Shown: positions 1-8,797, counted from the stretch's first letter. The stretch: DNA of 63,589 nt from an uncultured Phycisphaerae bacterium (GCA_937928595.1 CALGJV010000023.1:1-63589), one strand, 5' to 3'. The notes: generated from the sequence alone by a model not told the origin. Numbers and translations are program-made.

Positions 1-46
1 CCCAGAAATCCGCCTGCTGCTCCGGCTTGCGACGCCCCAACGCCAT
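1..46 (-). mobile_element. Transposase, 5' end only (cut by window edge)
   Basis: Fifteen codons are visible, reading MALGRRKPEQQADFW, and the frame runs off the left edge. From memory, this opening resembles a transposase family common in Planctomycetota, possibly IS1182-like; the family assignment is tentative because so little is present. An AGGAG-type ribosome-binding site lies just upstream of the ATG at 46, and a good promoter (89-117) reads into it. It would place one end of an insertion sequence somewhere right of base 117, but I cannot define the terminal inverted repeat. Confidence 0.5.
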
Positions 47-88
47 ATCCGCATCCTCTCCTGCCCCAATCCTCTCAAACGGTCACGA

Positions 89-117
89 AGTCTAGCAACT
101 CTAGATGTCGCTGTCAA
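89..117 (-). promoter_or_regulatory. Sigma-70-like promoter for the left-edge transposase
   Basis: On the minus strand TTGACA (117-112) is followed after 17 bases by TAGACT (94-89). The predicted transcript would start near base 82, about 35 bases before the ATG at 46. Match and spacing are good; function is inferred. Confidence 0.55.
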
Positions 118-315
118 GGAGACTTTTGCGGCGGACTGTTATCTGGCCCAGAACAATGCCCTTCCGATAACCATTTCTACCCGCCGGCGCGCGTGCGAGT
201 CAAGGGAATACCGGACGTGGGGGCGTGGGGCGGGGGCGACTGGAGCGGGGCGCGGCGAGCGCCGCGTCGCCGGGGCGCTTGGTGACCTCGTCACCGCGCC
301 GCGCCCGCCCGGGCC
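118..315. other. Gene-free GC-rich stretch
   Basis: No supportable gene. It probably contains the end of the left-edge insertion sequence, but I see no clear terminal inverted repeat or target duplication. The rest is low-complexity G/C-rich sequence. Confidence 0.5.
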
Positions 316-445
316 CGTTCGGGGGCGGGAGCGAGTGACGCGTGGCGAGTTACGAATAGCGAGTGGCGAGTAGCGAGTTGCGGAGAACCCTGCGCAGTCT
401 TGCTCTCTCGATCTCTCGCTCTCTTGCTCTCTCGATCTCTCGCTC
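316..445. repeat. Compound intergenic repeat, copy A
   Basis: A block starting cgttcggg is followed by reiterations of gcgagtagcgagt, then ggag, a short variable spacer, gtcttg, and two copies of a roughly 24-base unit built on tctctcgatctctcgct. The same order of blocks recurs at 57473-57605, so this is a dispersed element and not just a local microsatellite. The tctcgatc part runs right up to the stop codon of the dockerin gene that ends at 444. Confidence 0.7.
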
Positions 446-3400
446 AAGTGCCGATGCGGGCCACGAACGGGTCGATGTCGTCGAAGTCCACCGTCCCGTC
501 CTCGTTGCAGTCGGCGCTCAGCCAGTCGCACGCGGGGAACTGCGCCTCGTACGCGGCTTGACCGCTCAGCGCCAGCACGAACGGATCGATGTCGTCGAAC
601 GTGACGGCGCCGTCGCAGTTCGTATCACCCGGCAGGACGCTCGGGCCGCCGGCCGGATCGGGTCCCGCGGCGAAGTTCTGTTCGACCTCGGCCAGGCTCA
701 GCGCCCGCCCGTAAATCGCGACCAGACGAAACTCGCCCAGCCACGGCCGCTCCACGTTGTTCTCGTTGCCCAGCGCGAGGTAGTAGCCCGGATTCCAGTT
801 GGTGAGCGTGCCGGACACGGTGCCTGTCACGCTGGGCGTCGCGTTCAGGTAGATGCGCTCGCTGCCGTCGGCCTGCCGAACGAACACGACGTGCTGCAAG
901 CTCTCCGCGGCCGAACCGGGCGGCGTGGAAATCGAGGGCAGGCCGTTGAGGTCCGTCGCCGTGGTCCGCACCCGCATCTCGTACCGGGCCGCGGCGATGC
1001 CGTTGCTCTGCCCGTGGCCGAGCGTGAAGTTGCGGGCGCTGGCCCCGTTGGACGCCGTCACGATCCGCGCCGGGCCGCCCTGGAACGCTGCGGCCGGCTC
1101 AATCCACGCTTCAAGCGTCAGTTCGCCGGTGGCCTGACACGCCGCCACCACCTTGTCCACGGTCGTCACGGACACCGCGGCATTGCTCGTGTCGAAGCGC
1201 AGTCCGCCCGTTGTCCAGACGGCGGTCGCGGGCTGCCGGAGGGTGAGGTTGAGCGGCGTGCCGACCCCCGAAACGTCGTACACCGTTGCGCCCGCGCCCT
1301 CCTCGAAGGTGTAGAGCGCGGCCAGGCCCGCCCAGACGCGCACGCCGTCGGGCAGCACAAACGTCACGGTCGTGCCCGGCGCGACGGGATTGCCCGCAAG
1401 GTCGGTCACGCCGCTGACCGCCAGCGTGTACAGCGTGTCCGCGCGGAGCCGACTGACGGTGAGCCGGACCGTGCGGCCGTCCGCCTCGAGCGCGGCGGCG
1501 GACACGGTGATGCCCTTATCGATCGCGTAGTGGGCTGGATTCGTCGCTGAAGCCTCCGCCACGGCTTCCGAGAACGTCACGCGCACCGCGCGCGGTCCGT
1601 CCGTCACGGCTCCGGTGATCGTCGGCGCCACGAGGTCCAGCGCCGGGACCGCGAAGATCTCGGTAGTGCGGCCGTTGGCCGTCGAAACGGCCTCGCCGTG
1701 CCAGGCCACCGGGCCGCCTGTCACGAGCGCCGGGGCCCGATCGTGGTATGTGTTGTCCGTAAGCTGGAAGATCTGGCCCCCGTCCAGTAGGTAAATCTCC
1801 CAGTCGTTGCCGTCGAAGCCCTGCCAGACCACGCGGCCGTTGTCGTCGAGTTGCGGGTACTGGTCGTGCGTGCTGTTCGACGTGAGGTACGTGACCGGCC
1901 CGCCGTCCACCGGGCTGCGGGCGATCTCCCAGTTGTACGCGCCGGCGCGCTGCATCCAGACGACCGTGCCGGCCGCGTTGACCTGCGGCCACCAGTCGAG
2001 CCGGGTGTTGCTCGTGAGCTGCCGGACGGTGCCGCCGGTCGCCGGCGCCGCGAAGATCTCGGCGTTGCTGTTGGAGATCCAGGCGTGCCAGACGACCTGC
2101 CCCGCGTCGCTGATCTGCGGGTACTCGTTGTTGTACGAATTCGAGCTGAGCTGCACGAGGCCGGTGCCGTCGGCGTTGGCGCTGAAGATCTGGAAGTTCG
2201 TACCGTCATGGCCCGACCAGACGACGCGGTTCGACGCGTTGATGCGCGGCCAGTCGTCATCGCGGGGCTTGCCGGTCGCCGCGCTGTTGTTGGTGATCTG
2301 CCGGACATCCGAACCGTCGGCGTTGGCGCTGAAAATCTCGTAATCGGTGCCGTCGAACGCCGCCCAGACGATGCGGCCGGTCGCGCTGATGGCGGGGTGC
2401 CAGTCCTGCACGGCGTTGTTGGTGATCTGCACCACGTTCGTGCCGTCGGCGTTGGCCGTGTAGATCTCGTAGTCAAAGCCGTCGAACGACTGCCAGACGA
2501 CCTTGCCGGCGGCGCTGACCTGCGGCAGCTCGTCGGCCGTCGTGTTGTTCGAGATCTTCACGAGGCCCGTGCCATCGCCCCAGGCGGACCAGATCTCGAG
2601 ATCGGTGCCGTCCGAGCCGGACCAGACGATCCGCCCGCCGGCGCTGACCTGCGGGCGCCAGTCGTCGCCGTTGCTCGTCGTCAGACGTGCGACGGAGCCG
2701 GTATAGGGGGTCGCAGCCGGGGCGGGCCCGCCCGCCACGTGGTCGCCACCGCTTTCGGGGTGCGCATTCAGATTCTGCGTGTACTCCCACCAGTTGTTCC
2801 GCCGCGTCATGCCGTACTCGGTCAGGCTGCCGGCCACGTGCGGGAAGCGCGTGAACCACCAGCGGTGGTGCGCGCGGATGTCCCCGCCGCCCCACTCCGT
2901 GCAGTTCACCCAGACCTTGGCGCCGGTCAGGTTCGGATAGTTGTTGAGCCAGTCGGTGCAGGTGCTCCAGACGTACCGGGGATTGCCCCAGTCGTAGTCG
3001 CTCTCGCTGTTCGGGGCGTAGTGCACGTTTCCGCAGGCCGCGTTGCCGGGGGCCACGTTCTCATGCAGCGTGAAGCGGTTCCACGCGTGCGTCGGCTGCG
3101 CTTCCCAGCTTCCGTAGACGTGCCAGAGGATCGACTCGCTGCGGTGCCCGTAGTCTTCCAGCATTTCGCCGATGTACCGCTCGTAGTTGAACCCCATCAT
3201 GATGAAGATCTTGGAGCTGGCCACCTGCTGCTGCGGCCCGGAGTTGCACCAGTAGCCGCCGTAGCCGGCCATCGTCGATTCCCAGTAGCCGAAGTAGGGG
3301 GCGCCCTGAACAAGCACTTCGTCGATCTCGCCGTAATCCACCCGCCGGGCCAAGTCGAAGCTGCGGACGATCGTGTTGTAGTCCACGCCGTCCGGCTGGT

Positions 3401-3740
3401 GCCAGTTGCCGCTCGACAGCCCCGCGAGGTAGCTCGCGTCCGTGTACCGGAAGCCGTCGGCCTTCAGCGGGAACTCGTCGATGTCGATCGAGGTCGTGAG
3501 CCGCCACTTCAGCAGCCCGTGGCTGCAAGTGTTCAGATCACTCAGGTAGAGCGGGTTGAGCGTCGTGGGGTTGTTCCACCCGGCTACCAGGTGCAGCCGC
3601 TTGGTGCGGCTCTCGATGTACGGGTTGTAGTTGATCGCGTAGGCCCGGGGGTACTGCACGACGAGGTCCTGGGCAGCCGCGGCGGCACAGAGCACGAGCA
3701 GCGTAGCGGCAGCGATCCCCGTGTGACGATTCGAGCGCAT
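444..3740 (-). CDS. Secreted multidomain protein: novel N-domain, beta-propeller, Ig-like, LamG, dockerin
   Basis: 1098 residues, exported. The ATG at 3740 follows an AGGAGG box and opens a signal peptide ending near AAAAAQ (residue 24). Residues 25 to about 345 form a Trp/Tyr-rich domain I do not recognise. About 360-703 hold eight TolB/WD-like blades of about 43 residues with the core DGTDYEIFSANADGT. About 704-803 resemble an SbsA Ig-like domain. About 804-1036 match a LamG/concanavalin-like fold. Residues 1037-1098 are two dockerin-like calcium loops (DTNCDG and DCNEDG, each followed by FDDIDPFV). Likely a cell-surface or matrix protein binding carbohydrate or protein. The function of the N-domain is unknown. 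The gene is monocistronic and divergent from rsmA. Confidence 0.85.
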   Translation of the reverse strand: MRSNRHTGIAAATLLVLCAAAAAQDLVVQYPRAYAINYNPYIESRTKRLHLVAGWNNPTTLNPLYLSDLNTCSHGLLKWRLTTSIDIDEFPLKADGFRYTDASYLAGLSSGNWHQPDGVDYNTIVRSFDLARRVDYGEIDEVLVQGAPYFGYWESTMAGYGGYWCNSGPQQQVASSKIFIMMGFNYERYIGEMLEDYGHRSESILWHVYGSWEAQPTHAWNRFTLHENVAPGNAACGNVHYAPNSESDYDWGNPRYVWSTCTDWLNNYPNLTGAKVWVNCTEWGGGDIRAHHRWWFTRFPHVAGSLTEYGMTRRNNWWEYTQNLNAHPESGGDHVAGGPAPAATPYTGSVARLTTSNGDDWRPQVSAGGRIVWSGSDGTDLEIWSAWGDGTGLVKISNNTTADELPQVSAAGKVVWQSFDGFDYEIYTANADGTNVVQITNNAVQDWHPAISATGRIVWAAFDGTDYEIFSANADGSDVRQITNNSAATGKPRDDDWPRINASNRVVWSGHDGTNFQIFSANADGTGLVQLSSNSYNNEYPQISDAGQVVWHAWISNSNAEIFAAPATGGTVRQLTSNTRLDWWPQVNAAGTVVWMQRAGAYNWEIARSPVDGGPVTYLTSNSTHDQYPQLDDNGRVVWQGFDGNDWEIYLLDGGQIFQLTDNTYHDRAPALVTGGPVAWHGEAVSTANGRTTEIFAVPALDLVAPTITGAVTDGPRAVRVTFSEAVAEASATNPAHYAIDKGITVSAAALEADGRTVRLTVSRLRADTLYTLAVSGVTDLAGNPVAPGTTVTFVLPDGVRVWAGLAALYTFEEGAGATVYDVSGVGTPLNLTLRQPATAVWTTGGLRFDTSNAAVSVTTVDKVVAACQATGELTLEAWIEPAAAFQGGPARIVTASNGASARNFTLGHGQSNGIAAARYEMRVRTTATDLNGLPSISTPPGSAAESLQHVVFVRQADGSERIYLNATPSVTGTVSGTLTNWNPGYYLALGNENNVERPWLGEFRLVAIYGRALSLAEVEQNFAAGPDPAGGPSVLPGDTNCDGAVTFDDIDPFVLALSGQAAYEAQFPACDWLSADCNEDGTVDFDDIDPFVARIGT

Positions 3741-4165
3741 CTCTCTGCCTCCTCGGCCGCCGCTCCCCCGAACGAAGCGGCCAGATGCATGAAGCCTTTC
3801 AGCAGTGTCGGCCGGAAGCGCGTGCGAATCAACTTGCCATCCCCGCATTTCTCGCCGTCGGGTGCACCGCCCACGCCTGCAGCGGCCGGAGCCTGTTGGT
3901 GGCGTGCTCGGATGCGATGGATCGGCCGACCGGCCCCGCGGGTCGCGTGCCGACCGCCCCCGCTCCGGGTCGTGTGCGGATCGCCCCCGCCCGGGGTCGT
4001 GTGCGGATCGCTGTCCGAACCCCGGCCGCGAGGCCGGGGCCAAAGCGCGGAGGACCCGGAGCTTGCGCTCCGGGCTCGGATGCGAAGCCCGAATGCGACG
4101 CCGTGCGCCGCGCGAGCGGTGCCGCCGGGCTTGCCGCCGCGGGCCCGTGCCGTCACCATCGGCGT
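3741..4165. other. Divergent intergenic region with tandem repeats
   Basis: This 425-base gap separates the minus-strand dockerin gene from rsmA and must hold both promoters, but no convincing -35/-10 pair is visible on either strand. Its main feature is the short tandem array at 3928-4017. Open frames across it lack ribosome-binding sites and family resemblance. Confidence 0.5.
3928..4017. repeat. 27-base direct tandem repeat, about three copies
   Basis: Two near-identical 27-base units (3952-3978 and 3979-4005) begin gaYcgcccccgc and end gggtcgtgtgcg. They are flanked by a diverged 24-base copy (3928-3951) and a partial copy from 4006. This is a short, imperfect minisatellite. Confidence 0.7.
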
Positions 4166-5038
4166 ATGCCCGGACAGACGCTTTCCGAAGTCCGCGGGAT
4201 TCTCGCGGCTGCCGGCCTCGCCCCGCAGCACCGCTTCGGCCAGAGTTTCCTGATCGATCTCAACCTGCTGCGGAAACTGGTCGCCGCCGCCGACCTGACG
4301 CCGGCCGACACCGTGCTCGAGGTCGGCCCCGGTACCGGTTCTCTGACCGAGTGCCTGCTCGCGGCGGGCGTGACCGTCATCGCGGTCGAGATCGACCGGG
4401 GCTTGCAGCGAGTTCTGGCCGAGCGTTTCGCTGGTGAAACGCGGTTCGAGCTTGTTCCGGGCGACGTGCTGGCCGGCAAGCACGCCGTGAACCCGGACGT
4501 ACGGGCGGCGCTGGCTCGGCGGCCGCCGGGGTCGGGCGGGGCGTACAAGCTGGTCGCGAACCTGCCCTACCAGGTCGCGACGCCGCTGCTGGTCGATCTG
4601 CTGCTCATCACGCCGGCCTTCGAGCGCCTCCTCTGCACCATCCAGCGGGAGTTGGGCGAGCGGCTGGCCGCGCCGGCCGGCGACGAGAACTACGGTCCGG
4701 TGTCGGTGATCACCCAATTTCTGACGGAGACGACCGTCCTCGCGCGCGTTCCGCCTGAGGCTTTCTGGCCGCGGCCGCAGGTGGATTCGGTGATGGTGAT
4801 GCTCCGCCCGCGACCGAACGAAGCCGGCGACGCGGCGGCGGCATTCGCGGCGTTCGTGCAACGGGGCTTCGGGCAGCGGCGGAAGATGCTGCGGCGGTTC
4901 CTGGGCAGGCTGGACGGGGTCGCGGTGGAGGCGGTGTGCGCGGCGGCGGGGATCAGTCCCCAAGCGCGGCCCGAGGATCTCCCGCCAGCTGCCTGGTGGC
5001 GTCTGTTTCAGGCGACGCGGCCGGCCCGGTCGGGCTGA
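4166..5038 (+). CDS. rsmA: 16S rRNA adenine dimethyltransferase
   Basis: 290 residues. Dimethylates the two adjacent adenines in the 3'-terminal hairpin of 16S rRNA during 30S maturation. The start at 4166 gives MPGQTLSEVRGIL, followed by the family hallmark HRFGQSFLID. S-adenosylmethionine motif I is EVGPGTGSLT and the catalytic motif is NLPYQVA. The C-terminal helical domain contains QRRKMLRRFL, as expected. The frame is open further upstream, but that extension has low-complexity composition and no family similarity. The 3' end overlaps the convergent lipoprotein gene by 86 bases. Confidence 0.95.
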   Translation: MPGQTLSEVRGILAAAGLAPQHRFGQSFLIDLNLLRKLVAAADLTPADTVLEVGPGTGSLTECLLAAGVTVIAVEIDRGLQRVLAERFAGETRFELVPGDVLAGKHAVNPDVRAALARRPPGSGGAYKLVANLPYQVATPLLVDLLLITPAFERLLCTIQRELGERLAAPAGDENYGPVSVITQFLTETTVLARVPPEAFWPRPQVDSVMVMLRPRPNEAGDAAAAFAAFVQRGFGQRRKMLRRFLGRLDGVAVEAVCAAAGISPQARPEDLPPAAWWRLFQATRPARSG

Positions 5039-5753
5039 CGATGTGGAGGGCGATATAGCGCCGCACGAAGGCGGGGCTGGTGCCGTCGATGTGGCCGCCG
5101 TAGTAGCCGTAGCGCTCGAACTCCGGCCGCCAGCGGACGTTGACGACACGATCGGCGCCGCGAGGGGGCTGGAGGCCGACTGCGCCGGCGCCGTCGTCGA
5201 ACAGCACGCCGTCGATCGTGCCGAAGACCTTCATCGGGCCCGTCAGCACCGCGTCCTGCGGCGAGTAGTAGCAGTAGATCTTGCCGCGGATGTGCGGCAG
5301 CGCCTTGCTGATGTCGTAGCGGTAATGCAGGCTCGACGCGATGAGGACGACGTTGTTGACCTTGTAGTTGGGCTTCAGGCGCTCCAGGGCGAAGATCGCA
5401 ACACCCGATCCGGCCGACAGGCCGATCAGGTTGACCTCGCGTCCGGGGTAGCGTGTGAGGTAGTCCTGGATCGCGTCGGCGAGGCGCGCCGCGCCGAGGC
5501 GCGCGATGGGACGTACGGTCTGATCCAGCGCGGGGTTGAAGGAGTAGGACCAATTGAAGCGGGCGACCTGCCCGCGGTAGCCGGCCCGCTCGAGCCCCTC
5601 GCGGATTCCGGCGTCGCCCCGGTCGAAGTTGCCCACGCCCGGCACGTAGAAGGTGATGCCGTACTTGGCCTTCGGGCCGAATTCGGGGCCGCAGCCGCCC
5701 GCCAGGGCGGCCAGCCCCGCCAGCAACGTCAGCCCGAGGACCCCACGCGCCAT
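4953..5753 (-). CDS. Lipoprotein with alpha/beta-hydrolase fold
   Basis: 266 residues. An N-terminal hydrophobic segment ends in LAALAGGC, a plausible lipobox with Cys as acylation site. The mature part has a nucleophile elbow GLSAGSG (Ser). Asp in YYSPQDAVLTG and His in GGHIDGTSP are candidates for the rest of a Ser-Asp-His triad. It resembles serine hydrolases or lipases of the alpha/beta fold; the substrate is unknown. It ends inside rsmA on the other strand (86 bases shared). Its upstream neighbour on the same strand is the 134-residue protein at 5790-6194, only 36 bases away, so the two may be cotranscribed. Confidence 0.75.
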   Translation of the reverse strand: MARGVLGLTLLAGLAALAGGCGPEFGPKAKYGITFYVPGVGNFDRGDAGIREGLERAGYRGQVARFNWSYSFNPALDQTVRPIARLGAARLADAIQDYLTRYPGREVNLIGLSAGSGVAIFALERLKPNYKVNNVVLIASSLHYRYDISKALPHIRGKIYCYYSPQDAVLTGPMKVFGTIDGVLFDDGAGAVGLQPPRGADRVVNVRWRPEFERYGYYGGHIDGTSPAFVRRYIALHIVSPTGPAASPETDATRQLAGDPRAALGD

Positions 5754-5789
5754 GTCCCTGCTCCGCCGCCACCGGTCGCGGCCCGCCGG

Positions 5790-6194
5790 CTAGTCCCGGC
5801 CGCGCCCTTCCGACTTGAATCCCGGGATTCGGAGATTCTCCTGCGGCTTCTCGTCGGGGTGGACGGCGAACACCTCGACGCGCGCGATGTCCTCGAACGG
5901 GACGACGACCACGTAGGCCCCGACCTGGTAGTTCTCGTCCACCGGCACGCATTCGAACGCCAGCGCACTGGCGGTGCCGATGTCGGCCATCTCGCGCATC
6001 TCGTAACTCAGGCCGTCCTTGAGGTACAGGACAATCCGAGTCTCGAGCTGGTTGAGATACTCGTCGTATTCGGTGTGACCGTTTCCGCGGCCGTTGGGTT
6101 TCACGTCGGGGAAGCGCTTCCGCGCGCAGCGGATCTTCGCTTCGCGGATCTGGCGTTGTAATCCCGGGCCGTGGAACCAGTCATAGTTGAACAT
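5790..6194 (-). CDS. Conserved hypothetical protein, 134 aa
   Basis: Reads MFNYDWFHGPGLQRQIREAK from an ATG at 6194. It is hydrophilic, with no signal peptide or membrane span. The N-terminal third is basic and helical; the C-terminal half alternates hydrophobic residues (YQVGAYVVVVPFEDIARV) and looks like a small beta-sheet domain. Codon use matches the neighbours and the frame is conserved to a proper stop, which supports a real gene. I do not recognise the family. It sits 36 bases upstream of the lipoprotein hydrolase and divergent from queG (83 bases between starts). Confidence 0.65.
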   Translation of the reverse strand: MFNYDWFHGPGLQRQIREAKIRCARKRFPDVKPNGRGNGHTEYDEYLNQLETRIVLYLKDGLSYEMREMADIGTASALAFECVPVDENYQVGAYVVVVPFEDIARVEVFAVHPDEKPQENLRIPGFKSEGRGRD

Positions 6195-6263
6195 GCAGTT
6201 GCTCCGCGGACCGCTGTAACGCGGCTCGCCGGGACATCGTGGCGGCGCGTGCCGCCCCTCGGC

Positions 6264-6269
6264 TATCAT
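6264..6269 (+). promoter_or_regulatory. -10 box (TATCAT) for queG
   Basis: TATCAT lies only 8 bases before the queG ATG. A transcript from it would begin within a few bases of the start codon, implying a nearly leaderless mRNA. No good -35 element is visible. Confidence 0.35.
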
Positions 6270-6277
6270 CGTCCCGG

Positions 6278-7363
6278 ATGACGCCGGCCCGCAAAACCGC
6301 GCGTGCAAAAGCGCTGGCCCACGCGATCGGCTTCGACCTCGTCGGCGTGGCCCCCGCGTGGCCGCTCGCGGGCGCGAAGTATTATAAGAAATGGCTGGCG
6401 CTCGGCTACGGGGGTTCGATGGACTACCTGGCGCGCGACGTGGAGACGCGGGCGGATCCCCGCCGTCTTCTGCCCGGAGCGCGCAGCATCCTCTGCGGTG
6501 CCGTGCGGTATCGCCGCGCGGACGGCTGGGAGCCGCGGCGACCGGGCTCGCTCCCGGATTCGGCCGTCGGTCCGAGTCCGCGGGGGCGGGTGGCGCAATA
6601 CGCGCGCGGCCGGGACTATCACCGCGTGCTGCGACGGCTGTTCGACGAGCTTTTGCGGCAGTTGCGCGCGGAATGGCCGGAGCCGTTCGAGGCTCGCGTA
6701 CTGGTGGACACGGGCCCGGTTCTGGAGCGCGAGCTGGCGGCACAGGCCGGCCTCGGCTGGATCGGGCGCAACACGTGTCTGCTGAACGCAACGCACGGGT
6801 CGTACCTGCTGTTGGGGGAGGCCGTCCTGACCGTCGAGCTGGAGCCGGACGCGCCGATCGCCGAGCGCTGCGGCCGCTGCACACGCTGCATCGAGGCGTG
6901 TCCGACGGGCGCGCTGCGGGGGCCGGGCGAACTGGACGCGCGACGATGCCTCGCGTACCTGACGATCGAGCACCGGGGGCCGATCTCGGAGGAGTTCCAT
7001 GCTGCACAAGGAAACTGGGTGTACGGGTGCGACATCTGTCAGCAGGTGTGCCCTTACAACTCCCGCGCGCCGCTGGGGACCCACCCGGACATCAATGCGG
7101 ACGTGCTGCCGGCGTGGTTGCCGCTGGTCGAGTTGTGCGGATTGCGGGCGGGCGGACACCGACGCCTGACGCGCGGCACGGCGGCCAGGCGCGCGGGCGC
7201 AGGGGCCTGGCGGCGCAACGCCGTGATCGCGCTGGCCAACGCGCCGGTGCGCGATGCCGCCGCGGAGGCGGCGCTGGCGGAGGCCGCGCGCGACCCCGAC
7301 GCCGGCGTGCGCGCTGCGGCGACGGCCGCGCGGATACGGCGTGCGCCCTCAGCCGGGGGGTGA
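6278..7363 (+). CDS. queG: Epoxyqueuosine reductase
   Basis: 361 residues, close to the family length. Cobalamin- and Fe-S-dependent enzyme that performs the last step of tRNA queuosine synthesis. The N-terminal half carries VDTGPVLER and GLGWIGRNTCLL, typical of the catalytic domain. Two 4Fe-4S motifs follow, CGRCTRCIEACP and CDICQQVCPYN. The C-terminus is Ala/Arg-rich and HEAT-like. The ATG at 6278 gives the family-like start MTPARKTARAKALAHAIGFD; a GTG at 6239 is possible but adds atypical sequence. It overlaps the 3' end of the convergent purF gene by 15 bases. Confidence 0.93.
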   Translation: MTPARKTARAKALAHAIGFDLVGVAPAWPLAGAKYYKKWLALGYGGSMDYLARDVETRADPRRLLPGARSILCGAVRYRRADGWEPRRPGSLPDSAVGPSPRGRVAQYARGRDYHRVLRRLFDELLRQLRAEWPEPFEARVLVDTGPVLERELAAQAGLGWIGRNTCLLNATHGSYLLLGEAVLTVELEPDAPIAERCGRCTRCIEACPTGALRGPGELDARRCLAYLTIEHRGPISEEFHAAQGNWVYGCDICQQVCPYNSRAPLGTHPDINADVLPAWLPLVELCGLRAGGHRRLTRGTAARRAGAGAWRRNAVIALANAPVRDAAAEAALAEAARDPDAGVRAAATAARIRRAPSAGG

Positions 7364-8797
7364 CGGCGTGGGGCGCGGGGGATCGAAAAGGCGAAGCTGG
7401 GACCGCTCGAACAGGTCCTTCTGGAACGTTGGATCGATCGGGATCGGGTAGTCGCCACTGAAGCAGGCGTGGCAGAAGTGCGTCTGCCCCTGCCGCAGCG
7501 CCCCGAGCATGCCCTCGAGCGAAAGATACGCGAGCGAGTCCACGCCGAGGAAACGCCGAATGTCCTCGACGCTGCGGCCGCTGGCGATGAGCTCCGAGTG
7601 GCTGGGGAAGTCGATGCCGTAGTAGCAGGGGTGGCGGATCGGCGGGCTGGCGACGCGCAGGTGGATTTCGCGGGCGCCGGCCCGGCGGAGCGACTGCATC
7701 TTGCCGCGGGTGGTCGTGCCGCGGACGACGGAGTCCTCGACCACGACGAGTCGCTTGCCCGCGACGCTGCCGCGGATCGGGTTGAGCTTGAGCTTGACCG
7801 TCAGGTCGCGGATGGTCTGCGTGGGCTGGATGAACGAGCGGCCGATGTAGTGGTTGGTGGTGAAGCCGCGGCCGATGGGGATGCCGGACGTTTCGTGGTA
7901 CCCCAGCGCGGCGCAGCGGGCGCAATTCGGCACGGCGATGACCAGGTCGGCGTCCGCGGGGGCCTCGCGCGCCAGCGCGCGGCCCATCGCCATGCGGACG
8001 AGGTGGACGTTCTCGCCGAAGACCTGGCTGGCCGGGTCGGCGAAGTACACGTGCTCGAAGACGCAGTGGGCACGGCGCGTCGCGCCGCGCTCGACGAAGA
8101 AGCGCGACTCGCTGCCGCGCGGCGTGAGCGTCACGATCTCGCCGGGTTCGACGTCGCGGACGTACGTGGCGTCGATCAGGTCGAGCGCGCACGTCTCCGA
8201 GGCCACCACCCAGCCGTCACCGACCCGGCCGAGGCATAGCGGGCGATTGCCCGAGGGGTCGCGGACGGCCTCGATCCGGTCGGGGTAGAGCAGCAGGAAG
8301 CAATACGAGCCGCGCAGCCGACGCAGCACGGCGGCGAGCGGGTCCGGCCGATCCGCGAACTTCGTGTCGGCCAGCATGTGCAGGACGACCTCGGTGTCCG
8401 ACGTGGTCACGAAGATGTGGCCGTGCCGCTCGTATTCCCTGCGAATCTCGCCGGCGTTCACGAGGTTGCCGTTGTGCGCGATCGCGATCTGGCCGATCGA
8501 ACAGCTCACCAGGAGCGGCTGTGTGTTGGATTCGCTGCACGAGCCGGTGGTCGAGTAGCGGACGTGCCCGACCGCCAGCGGCCCCTGGAGCTCGGCCAGG
8601 TCGCGCGGGCTGATCGCGTCGGTCACGAGCCCCAGGCCGCCGCGCCGCGTGATCGTGCGGCCGTCGGCGGCGCACAGCCCGGCGGACTCCTGGCCGCGGT
8701 GCTGCTGGGCGTAGAGCCCGAGGAAGGTGAGTTGCACGGCGTCGGCGTGACCGGCCACGCCGCACAAGCCGCAATAGTGGCGGACAGCCGAGAGCAT
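7349..8797 (-). CDS. purF: Amidophosphoribosyltransferase
   Basis: 482 residues. First committed step of purine synthesis: PRPP plus glutamine gives phosphoribosylamine. With the ATG at 8797 a short propeptide MLSAVRHY precedes the nucleophile Cys in CGLCGVAGH, as in the self-processed, Fe-S type of the family. LGLYAQQHRGQESAG and SDTEVVLHML belong to the glutaminase domain. VVVEDSVVRGTTTRGKM is the PRPP loop. C-terminal FCHACFSGDYP supplies cysteines expected of the Fe-S form. Upstream in-frame starts would add an atypical extension. Convergent with queG and divergent from the LptD-like gene. Confidence 0.95.
   Translation of the reverse strand: MLSAVRHYCGLCGVAGHADAVQLTFLGLYAQQHRGQESAGLCAADGRTITRRGGLGLVTDAISPRDLAELQGPLAVGHVRYSTTGSCSESNTQPLLVSCSIGQIAIAHNGNLVNAGEIRREYERHGHIFVTTSDTEVVLHMLADTKFADRPDPLAAVLRRLRGSYCFLLLYPDRIEAVRDPSGNRPLCLGRVGDGWVVASETCALDLIDATYVRDVEPGEIVTLTPRGSESRFFVERGATRRAHCVFEHVYFADPASQVFGENVHLVRMAMGRALAREAPADADLVIAVPNCARCAALGYHETSGIPIGRGFTTNHYIGRSFIQPTQTIRDLTVKLKLNPIRGSVAGKRLVVVEDSVVRGTTTRGKMQSLRRAGAREIHLRVASPPIRHPCYYGIDFPSHSELIASGRSVEDIRRFLGVDSLAYLSLEGMLGALRQGQTHFCHACFSGDYPIPIDPTFQKDLFERSQLRLFDPPRPTPSPPG

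Noticed and set aside
400-445. tctcgatctctcg reiterations as a CRISPR array
   Set aside because: No constant repeat with unique spacers and no cas genes; it is a simple-sequence part of the compound repeat.
1851-4253. 800-codon plus-strand frame antisense to the dockerin/propeller gene
   Set aside because: Shadow of a high-GC gene: Val/Arg/Asp-rich, no domain, and the opposite strand has clear domains.
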